64,000 nucleotides of DNA from NCBI RefSeq assembly GCF_041224425.1, contig NZ_JBGFGL010000085.1, positions 1 to 64,000 of the forward strand, read 5' to 3'. The DNA is from Psychroserpens sp041224425 (GTDB lineage Bacteria; Bacteroidota; Bacteroidia; Flavobacteriales; Flavobacteriaceae). Position 1 is the stretch's first letter. Each line of letters opens with the position of its first letter. The position numbers and the translations under genes were made by a program. The notes below the pieces were generated by a model. It saw only the letters and a program-made list of their open reading frames with translations. It ran no database searches and had not been told where the DNA came from. Positions 45,141 through 51,679 of this stretch are shown here, one piece after another.

Positions 45141-46617
45141 TGATATTGTTAAATCCTTGATACATATTGAAAAGTCATCAAAGACACCAATTTATATTCA
45201 AATCACCCAACAACTTATCAATGCCATTCAGCGTGGGTATCTGCAGGAAGGTTCGGTACTTCCCGGAACGCGTAAGTTTGGGGAACTTCTTTCCATAAAT
45301 CGAAATACTGCTGTAGCCGTTTATGATGAATTGGCATCACAAGGTTGGGTGGCGATTGTTCCCAATAAGGGCACATTTGTTCTGATACCTGAAAAAAAAA
45401 CGGTGGCAATACGAGGAACCACACAAAGTTTGGAGCATTTGAATACCTATCCTAAAATTGCAGGGTTTCGTTTTCAATCGTCTTTTAATCTGGCGTCTAC
45501 AGAAGAATTTTCAGCCTGTAATTATGTCATCAATGATGGACAACCTGATTTACGCTTGCATCCAACATACCAATTTTCACGTTGGTATAGTGCAACAATG
45601 AAACGTGGTTCGCTGATTTCGAAATGGGATCAAATACAGGAACATTCGTATAATTATTTTAGTAAACAGTTATGTAATTACTTAAACGCTACTCGAGGCT
45701 TTCATATAAAACCACATAATATCTTAAGCACGCGAAGTACAGAAATGAGTTTATATATCGTCTCTAGGTTATTGGTACAAACCAATGATGTCGTTCTTGT
45801 TGGAGATTTGAGTCACTATAAGTCGAATATGATTTTTCAGCAAGCAGGCGCTATCATTAAAACTGTACCAGTGGATGCTCATGGAATGGATGTGGATTAC
45901 ATAGAACAGCATTTCACTAAGAACAGCATTCGTTGTGTTTATGTTTGTACACACAGACAGTATCCTACTACGGTTTCTCTTTCAGCAGAAAGACGCCTAA
46001 AGCTATTACAACTGGCAAAAGCTTATGGATTTGCCATCATTGAAGATGATTTTGATTACGATTTCCAGTTTGATGGATCCGCTAAGTTACCAATGGCAAG
46101 TGCAGATGGGCAAGGTGTTGTGGTGTATCTCGGCAGATTGGGACAATCGTTTTTCCCTGGGTTTCAAATTGGTTTTGTGGTGGCTCCTGAAAATATCATC
46201 AATGAAGCCAAGAACTATTTGCAAATAGTGGATAAGCAAGGTGATTTAATTCAAAAGCAAATGCTTGCCGAGCTTATTTCAGAAGGAGAGATACATCGAT
46301 TGATAAAAAAAAATATTGCCATTTATAAAAAACGACGTGACCTTTTATGTACTTCTTTAGAAACTTATTTTTCGAGTTGTGCTAGGTGGCTAATACCTTC
46401 TGGCGGATTAGCAGTTTGGTTGCAGTTTCAACCTGATATCCCGCTTGTTAAACTTGCTGAAAAAGCTAAAAAACACGATTTGCTTTTACCGAAAACCATC
46501 TTATATCAAAGTAAGAATCTTTGTGCTATAAGATTCGGATTTGGACATTTAAATGAAGAGGATATGGCTATTGTGGTTAAAAAGTTAAAAAAAGCATACA
46601 ATGATATTTTTAATTAA
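45124..46617 (+). CDS. MocR/PdxR-type GntR-aminotransferase regulator lacking PLP lysine
   Basis: A 497-residue fusion of an N-terminal GntR winged helix (residues about 15-85: TPIYIQITQQLINAIQRGYL, TRKFGELLSINRNTAVAVYD) and a fold-type I aminotransferase-like domain. HRQYPTTVSLSAERRLKLL and IIEDDFDYDF match the MocR core, and AIRFGFGHL carries the carboxylate-binding Arg region. The PLP-lysine motif, usually SK followed by PGLRLGY, reads LGRLGQSFFPGFQIGF, so Gln341 occupies the Schiff-base Lys position. PLP may be bound non-covalently or not at all. It is divergent from a BtuB-like receptor and carries direct repeats at its start. Confidence 0.88.
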   Translation: MNSPVYDIVKSLIHIEKSSKTPIYIQITQQLINAIQRGYLQEGSVLPGTRKFGELLSINRNTAVAVYDELASQGWVAIVPNKGTFVLIPEKKTVAIRGTTQSLEHLNTYPKIAGFRFQSSFNLASTEEFSACNYVINDGQPDLRLHPTYQFSRWYSATMKRGSLISKWDQIQEHSYNYFSKQLCNYLNATRGFHIKPHNILSTRSTEMSLYIVSRLLVQTNDVVLVGDLSHYKSNMIFQQAGAIIKTVPVDAHGMDVDYIEQHFTKNSIRCVYVCTHRQYPTTVSLSAERRLKLLQLAKAYGFAIIEDDFDYDFQFDGSAKLPMASADGQGVVVYLGRLGQSFFPGFQIGFVVAPENIINEAKNYLQIVDKQGDLIQKQMLAELISEGEIHRLIKKNIAIYKKRRDLLCTSLETYFSSCARWLIPSGGLAVWLQFQPDIPLVKLAEKAKKHDLLLPKTILYQSKNLCAIRFGFGHLNEEDMAIVVKKLKKAYNDIFN

Positions 46618-46621
46618 AATT

Positions 46622-46666
46622 ATTGTTTTTCGATAATATTTTATATATTTGTTATCGTTAAACAAT
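46622..46666 (+). promoter_or_regulatory. promoter overlapped by a 15-bp-arm inverted repeat
   Basis: TTG at 46623-46625, an 18-base spacer and TATATTTG at 46644-46651 give a near-ideal flavobacterial promoter for the DUF2975 cassette. The arms ATTGTTTTTCGATAA (46622-46636) and TTATCGTTAAACAAT (46652-46666) are inverted repeats matching at 13 of 15 bases, and they bracket the -7 box. The layout suits an operator for the HTH protein encoded at the end of the operon. Confidence 0.65.
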
Positions 46667-46675
46667 AATTTAAGA

Positions 46676-47194
46676 ATGAAATCATCAGGAATTTTTAAAA
46701 TAATACATGTTATATCTTGGATTATTTTCATAGGATTTAGTATAAAGGCTGGAGCCTTATTAATTTCTTATCTCGTAAGTGTTTTTGTTAATGAATCGGC
46801 TTCAAGTCATCTTTATTTGGGATTGGATTTGATGAATATTTACAATCTAAGTTTATTTCACTACTCAGGTGTGGTTTTGCTTTATATTCTCACAGCGGTC
46901 TTGAAAGCTTATCTGTTTTACTTATTGATCAAGGTGTTTCAAAAAATAGACTTTAATAATCCATTTAGTTTAACAATTGCCAATATGATAACTAAAATAA
47001 GTTATGTGTCATTGGCTATTGGTTTAATAGCAATGGTAGCTTTAGGATATACAACATGGCTTTCAAAGCAAGTGTTTTTTGTGTCTAGTTGGAATGCTTC
47101 AGGGTTTCTATTTATGGCTGGAGTGATATTTATAGTTGCCTTTTTATTCAAACGTGCCGTTGAAATACAAACAGAAAATGAATTAACTATTTAA
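46676..47194 (+). CDS. DUF2975 membrane protein (first copy)
   Basis: A 172-residue inner-membrane protein with four predicted helices (about residues 8-30, 60-82, 102-128 and 140-160). The family-like pattern is FKIIHVISWIIFIGFSIKAG at the start, FQKIDFNNPFSLTIANMITK between helices 2 and 3, and a short ENELTI tail. ATG 46676 follows the promoter at a fitting distance; the upstream start at 46649 falls inside the promoter and is rejected. The function of DUF2975 is not established. The next gene is a paralogue and starts 2 bases later. Confidence 0.85.
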   Translation: MKSSGIFKIIHVISWIIFIGFSIKAGALLISYLVSVFVNESASSHLYLGLDLMNIYNLSLFHYSGVVLLYILTAVLKAYLFYLLIKVFQKIDFNNPFSLTIANMITKISYVSLAIGLIAMVALGYTTWLSKQVFFVSSWNASGFLFMAGVIFIVAFLFKRAVEIQTENELTI

Positions 47195-47196
47195 TT

Positions 47197-47706
47197 ATGA
47201 AAACAGTAAAATTATTAAAAACCTGCATTGACATTTATTACTATTTTGTCATGATTGCCATGGTTCTTGGGTTATTAACTTTACCGATACTATTGTTTAC
47301 CACAGGATCGTATGAGGTTAATCTTTTTGACTCGCAAACTGTAGACATTGGACATCTAGGAACTTTAAAAACATTAGTCCTCATAGTATTAATGCTTGTA
47401 ATATTTGGGGTTTATTTTTATACCATACGTTTAATTAAGAAGACGGTAGATGTCATGTCAAAAGGTAATTATTTTTCAGACTATGTAATTGCCAATTTTT
47501 CTAGAATAGGGAAGCTATTCATTATTTGCGCTATCGGATTTTCATTGATTAGATTTGCTTTTAGGCTTATAGTTTCAAGTACTTTCTCATTCGGAATAAA
47601 CACTGCTTTTTTTATTCTTTTGATTATGGGATTGTTTATGATGTTCCTTAGTGAGGCTTTTAACCAAGCAAAGCGATTAAAGAATGAAAATGATTTAACC
47701 ATATAA
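47197..47706 (+). CDS. DUF2975 membrane protein (second copy)
   Basis: A 169-residue inner-membrane protein with the same four-helix plan as its upstream paralogue and a matching tail (NENDLTI versus TENELTI). The shared region between helices 2 and 3 reads SKGNYFSDYVIANFSRIGKL here. It sits between the first copy (2-base gap) and the HTH gene (2-base gap), so all three are one translational unit. The paired copies suggest a hetero-oligomer, which is inference. Confidence 0.85.
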   Translation: MKTVKLLKTCIDIYYYFVMIAMVLGLLTLPILLFTTGSYEVNLFDSQTVDIGHLGTLKTLVLIVLMLVIFGVYFYTIRLIKKTVDVMSKGNYFSDYVIANFSRIGKLFIICAIGFSLIRFAFRLIVSSTFSFGINTAFFILLIMGLFMMFLSEAFNQAKRLKNENDLTI

Positions 47707-47708
47707 TT

Positions 47709-47915
47709 ATGCCTATAGTAGTTAATCTAGATATCATGTTGGAAAAGCGACAGATGAAAAGCAATGAATTGGCTGAAATCATTGGCATTACTACAGCAAA
47801 CCTTTCAATTCTTAAAACCGGTAAAGCTAAGGCCATTCGCTTCTCTACCTTGGAGGCTATTTGTGAAGCATTGGATTGTCAACCAGCTGATATCCTTGAA
47901 TATGTGGAACCTTAA
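47709..47915 (+). CDS. YozG-like helix-turn-helix regulator
   Basis: A 68-residue Cro/C1-type DNA-binding protein. MPIVVNLDIMLEKRQMKSNE leads into the helix-turn-helix (LAEIIGITTANLSILKTGKA), then FSTLEAICEALDCQPADILE, as in the HTH_26/YozG group. This small regulator is often encoded directly after DUF2975 genes in Firmicutes and Bacteroidota. It is the last gene of the cassette and the likely ligand of the inverted repeat at 46622-46666. A terminator follows at 47955. Confidence 0.9.
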   Translation: MPIVVNLDIMLEKRQMKSNELAEIIGITTANLSILKTGKAKAIRFSTLEAICEALDCQPADILEYVEP

Positions 47916-47954
47916 CCTAGAGTCTGTTAATCTTAAAAACTAATACTAAAATAA

Positions 47955-47982
47955 AAAAGCCGAACAAAATGTTCGGCTTTTT
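47955..47982. terminator. bidirectional intrinsic terminator
   Basis: A 12-bp stem (AAAAGCCGAACA with TGTTCGGCTTTT) with a 3-base loop has A- and T-runs on its two sides. It ends both the DUF2975/HTH operon and the atpD-atpC operon. Confidence 0.92.
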
Positions 47983-48002
47983 ATTATTATTTAAGGTTCT
48001 AG

Positions 48003-48278
48003 TTAATCGGCTAGAACGATAACTTTATTGTCTTTCATTTCAATCGTACCAGAGTTGATTGGAAGCCAATAACCTTTGTCAGTTTTCTTAAACTTATCTT
48101 CAACCTCTTCATCTAAAGTAATGCTACCATTAATCTTAACATTACCCTCTCTAAGGATTGAAACGATTGGTGCGTGGTTATTTAGCATTTCAAACTCTCC
48201 CATCACTCCAGGAACAGCAATACTTGTTACTTCTCCACTAAATAAAGTAGCTTCTGGTGATACAATTTCCAAATACAT
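48003..48278 (-). CDS. atpC: ATP synthase F1 epsilon subunit, short form
   Basis: A 91-residue subunit of the central stalk of F1Fo ATP synthase. The beta-sandwich is intact (MYLEIVSPEATLFSGEVTSI, VPGVMGEFEMLNNHAPIVSI, IEMKDNKVIVLAD). The helical C-terminal domain, which inhibits ATP hydrolysis in E. coli and makes the protein about 135 residues there, is absent. Short epsilon subunits are usual in Bacteroidota. It follows atpD by 18 bases; the other atp genes are not in the window. Confidence 0.93.
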   Translation of the reverse strand: MYLEIVSPEATLFSGEVTSIAVPGVMGEFEMLNNHAPIVSILREGNVKINGSITLDEEVEDKFKKTDKGYWLPINSGTIEMKDNKVIVLAD

Positions 48279-48296
48279 AATTTAGTTTGTTTTAAA

Positions 48297-49805
48297 TTAA
48301 GCCTCAGCAAGCATTTTTTCTCCAGCTTCTATAGCTTCTTCAATTGTACCTTTAAGGTTGAATGCTGCTTCAGGTAAGTGATCTAATTCACCATCCATAA
48401 TCATATTAAAACCTTTGATGGTTTCCTTGATATCAACCAATACTCCAGGAATACCTGTAAACTGTTCAGCTACGTGGAATGGTTGCGATAAGAAACGTTG
48501 TACACGTCTTGCACGACCAACGGCCATTTTATCTTCTTCAGATAATTCTTCCATACCTAAGATGGCAATAATATCCTGTAATTCTTTATAACGCTGTAGT
48601 AACTCTTTTACACGTTGCGCACAGTTGTAATGGTCTGCACCTAAAATATCAGCCGTTAAAATACGAGATGTTGAATCTAATGGATCCACTGCAGGATAAA
48701 TACCAAGCTCAGCAATTTTACGAGATAATACGGTTGTTGCATCTAAGTGGGCAAACGTTGTTGCAGGAGCAGGATCGGTTAAGTCATCCGCAGGTACGTA
48801 AACCGCTTGTACAGATGTAATAGATCCTTTTTTAGTTGAAGTAATACGCTCTTGCATGGCACCCATTTCAGTTGCCAGAGTAGGTTGGTAACCTACCGCA
48901 GAAGGCATACGACCTAAGAGTGCAGATACCTCAGAACCAGCTTGGGTAAAACGGAAGATGTTATCGACGAAGAATAATACATCTTTTCCTTGTCCATCAC
49001 CAGCACCATCACGGAAATATTCTGCTATTGTCAATCCTGAAAGTGCCACACGAGCACGAGCTCCAGGAGGTTCGTTCATCTGACCAAACACGAAAGTTGC
49101 TTTAGAATCTTTCATAGCTGTTTTATCAACCTTAGTCAAATCCCATCCACCTTCTTCCATAGAATGCATGAAATCATCACCATATTTGATAATTCCTGAT
49201 TCCAACATTTCACGAAGCAAGTCATTTCCTTCACGCGTACGCTCACCAACACCAGCAAACACTGAAAGACCACCATGACCTTTAGCGATGTTGTTAATCA
49301 ACTCTTGAATCAATACGGTTTTACCAACACCAGCACCACCAAATAATCCAATTTTACCACCTTTAGCATAAGGCTCAATCAAATCGATTACTTTGATACC
49401 TGTAAAAAGAACTTCAGTTGAAGTTGATAAATCTTCAAACTTAGGAGCTTGTCTATGTATAGGTAAGCCAGCATCACCAGCTTTAGGTAAATTTCCAATT
49501 CCATCAATTGCATCACCAATAACGTTGAATAAACGTCCGTAAACGTCTTCACCAATTGGCATTTGAATAGGAGCACCAGTTGCTGTAACTTCAGTTCCTC
49601 TACTAAGACCATCGGTGGAGTCCATCGCAATAGTTCTCACGGAATCCTCTCCAATATGGGATTGAACTTCAAGAACTAAGGTTGAACCATCAGGTCTATT
49701 AATTTCTAACGAATCATAAATTTTTGGAAGTTCTGCACCAGCACCAAATTCAACATCGATAACTGGACCAACTATCTGTGCAACTTTACCTGTAACTTTT
49801 GACAT
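48297..49805 (-). CDS. atpD: ATP synthase F1 beta subunit
   Basis: The catalytic beta subunit of F1Fo ATP synthase, 502 residues. The Walker A is GGAGVGKT at about residues 155-162. Further signatures are GERTREGNDL, the Walker B FVDNIFRFTQAG, SALLGRMPSAVGYQPTLATE and PAVDPLDSTSR. It is transcribed with atpC. A perfect minus-strand TATCTTTG box lies 88-95 bases upstream (49893-49900). Confidence 0.97.
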   Translation of the reverse strand: MSKVTGKVAQIVGPVIDVEFGAGAELPKIYDSLEINRPDGSTLVLEVQSHIGEDSVRTIAMDSTDGLSRGTEVTATGAPIQMPIGEDVYGRLFNVIGDAIDGIGNLPKAGDAGLPIHRQAPKFEDLSTSTEVLFTGIKVIDLIEPYAKGGKIGLFGGAGVGKTVLIQELINNIAKGHGGLSVFAGVGERTREGNDLLREMLESGIIKYGDDFMHSMEEGGWDLTKVDKTAMKDSKATFVFGQMNEPPGARARVALSGLTIAEYFRDGAGDGQGKDVLFFVDNIFRFTQAGSEVSALLGRMPSAVGYQPTLATEMGAMQERITSTKKGSITSVQAVYVPADDLTDPAPATTFAHLDATTVLSRKIAELGIYPAVDPLDSTSRILTADILGADHYNCAQRVKELLQRYKELQDIIAILGMEELSEEDKMAVGRARRVQRFLSQPFHVAEQFTGIPGVLVDIKETIKGFNMIMDGELDHLPEAAFNLKGTIEEAIEAGEKMLAEA

Positions 49806-49892
49806 TACTTTTGTGTTTAATGTTTTAGATATTTAAATACTAAAAAAAGAGGTCGTGGATTTTAATTTCGAAACACCTACTTTTTCGCGCTG

Positions 49893-49900
49893 CAAAGATA
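49893..49900 (-). promoter_or_regulatory. atpD promoter -7 box
   Basis: A perfect TATCTTTG on the minus strand lies in an AT-rich region between the GDSL gene terminator and atpD. It would give a leader of about 80 bases. Confidence 0.5.
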
Positions 49901-49949
49901 TAGTATTTAATTTAAAATTAAAGTCATTTTTTTTCTTTTTTCGACACAA

Positions 49950-49976
49950 AAAAACACCTCTAAAAAAGAGGTGTTG
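49950..49976 (-). terminator. terminator of the TonB receptor/GDSL operon
   Basis: An AACACCTCT/AGAGGTGTT stem with a 5-base loop is followed by seven Ts on the minus strand. It lies 24 bases past the GDSL gene stop. Confidence 0.88.
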
Positions 49977-49999
49977 ATAATATATTTTAAGAACCTATA

Positions 50000-51658
50000 T
50001 TATTGTAATGTAGGAGAATAGTTAGTAGGTAAATCTGCAGCTACAGGAGTAGTTCCAGACGCAATAAAGTTAGTTCCAAAAGTTGTGTCAATTGCAACCA
50101 AGAACTCTCTTGCCATCAAACCATATCCTCTAGACGTTAGGTGTACTCCATCTAAACTAACAAGACCTCCAAAGACCAAATCGGTTGTCATGACATAGTC
50201 ATCGTAAGGATATCCAGATGTTGAGGCTTGCTCTAAAACAGCTCTTAAATCAGCAACCGCAACGTTAGGATTAGAATCAGCAACAGAAAATATGGTTGCA
50301 TTATAAGCTGCTGTTGCCATTGCGATATTGTTTTGCTCTTGTGGTGATAAAACCCACTTGTCTTCCAATGGTAATGAAACACCTTCAACAGAAAATTGAC
50401 CAGCTAAAGTAGGAGGAAGTCCTTGCGATCCTAAAAAGGCTGCAAAATCTTCATTAACTGTTCCAATAACTGAGGCGCTTGGTAGTACCAATAAGTCATT
50501 TGCAGTAGCTTGTCTTGCTTGACCATACACTAGCCCTAACAAACCTGCTACTTGAGGTGCAGCTGCAGCAGGCAATCCAAAAGATTGTACAAATGCTGGA
50601 AAAGTTGGACTTGCTAGAAGCACTTGTGTAATTTGAGCTGATAAGTCTGTAAGACTATCATCGCGAATTACAACTGCACTTGCAGAAGTTTCAGAAAATA
50701 CAATACTACGTTCAGGCACGCTTAGAAACGCAAATACTTGATTCAACTGAGAAAATATACCATTTAATGTTGGTATTTGAGGACCAAACGAAGGATTTGT
50801 TGGGTCTAATGGGTTATGTGGAACGGTTGTAAAGTGAGATAAACTCGTAATATCAGGAACCGTTGTAACAACACCTTTAGCTCCATTTTGAGTTAAGGCA
50901 CCAACCATTTGAGAAAATGCTTGAGCAAACACATTTGGATCGGTAATATCATTTCCTCCATAAGTAGAAGGATCAATATTGCCAGTTTGGTCAACACCAG
51001 TACCTCCTGATGTAGCATAACCTAGCACATCATTTCCACCAACTTCACTCAAAGTGAAAAATGTTGGATTTTGAGCAAGGGCATCACCTAGAACTGTAGA
51101 GGTCGCTCCAGAAGCAATCCTTGTATAAAACGGATTAAAAGCAGCATAACCAGGAGTGATGAAATGGAAACTCTTAGCTCCAGGAATCCCAAAATTATTG
51201 AAATTACTACCAATATTATTTCCAGCTTCTGTAGTAATTGGAGGAACAGGCGCACCTTGGCTAGCTAAAAACGCATCTAACGGAACAGGTCCTGCACCAC
51301 CAAAAACAAGTCTGTAACCAGCAGCAACATTGCCACCAACTAAAATACCACCTGTGTTGTCATCCATTAAGGGTTGTGAAAAAGTACCACCTCCACCAAA
51401 GGCAAACTGTTCTGATAGAAGTTGAGGAAAAGAGCGCTCTTGACTAGCTCTAAACAAACCACCATCAGAAAAACCAGCAGTAAAGGATGCTCCAATAGCA
51501 ACATAATTAGAGAAATCCACATCATTAACCATTAATTCAGGAGTAGTTTCTATTTCGCTATTGTTGTTTCTTTCTCTTATATCTTCCACGAGGTCATTCT
51601 CGCAGGCGATCATACTAATTGAAAGTATGGATAGGAATATATATTTTAAATTTTTCAT
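50000..51658 (-). CDS. SGNH/GDSL-family lipoprotein hydrolase
   Basis: A 552-residue outer-membrane lipoprotein with lipobox SMIAC (Cys19). It is a GDSL/SGNH-type esterase: block I is AIGASFTAGFSDGG (GAS in place of GDS, with the nucleophile Ser kept), block III-like SEVGGNDVLGYA has the Gly and Asn oxyanion residues, and block V DGVHLTSRGYGLMA has the catalytic Asp and His. It is longer than usual owing to an insertion between blocks III and V. ATG 51658 gives a clean lipoprotein signal; the frame opens three codons earlier. It is downstream of a TonB receptor by about 20 bases and probably hydrolyses an ester whose product that receptor imports (inference). Confidence 0.85.
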   Translation of the reverse strand: MKNLKYIFLSILSISMIACENDLVEDIRERNNNSEIETTPELMVNDVDFSNYVAIGASFTAGFSDGGLFRASQERSFPQLLSEQFAFGGGGTFSQPLMDDNTGGILVGGNVAAGYRLVFGGAGPVPLDAFLASQGAPVPPITTEAGNNIGSNFNNFGIPGAKSFHFITPGYAAFNPFYTRIASGATSTVLGDALAQNPTFFTLSEVGGNDVLGYATSGGTGVDQTGNIDPSTYGGNDITDPNVFAQAFSQMVGALTQNGAKGVVTTVPDITSLSHFTTVPHNPLDPTNPSFGPQIPTLNGIFSQLNQVFAFLSVPERSIVFSETSASAVVIRDDSLTDLSAQITQVLLASPTFPAFVQSFGLPAAAAPQVAGLLGLVYGQARQATANDLLVLPSASVIGTVNEDFAAFLGSQGLPPTLAGQFSVEGVSLPLEDKWVLSPQEQNNIAMATAAYNATIFSVADSNPNVAVADLRAVLEQASTSGYPYDDYVMTTDLVFGGLVSLDGVHLTSRGYGLMAREFLVAIDTTFGTNFIASGTTPVAADLPTNYSPTLQ

Positions 51659-51679
51659 CTTATTCATTTCTTTTCTTTA

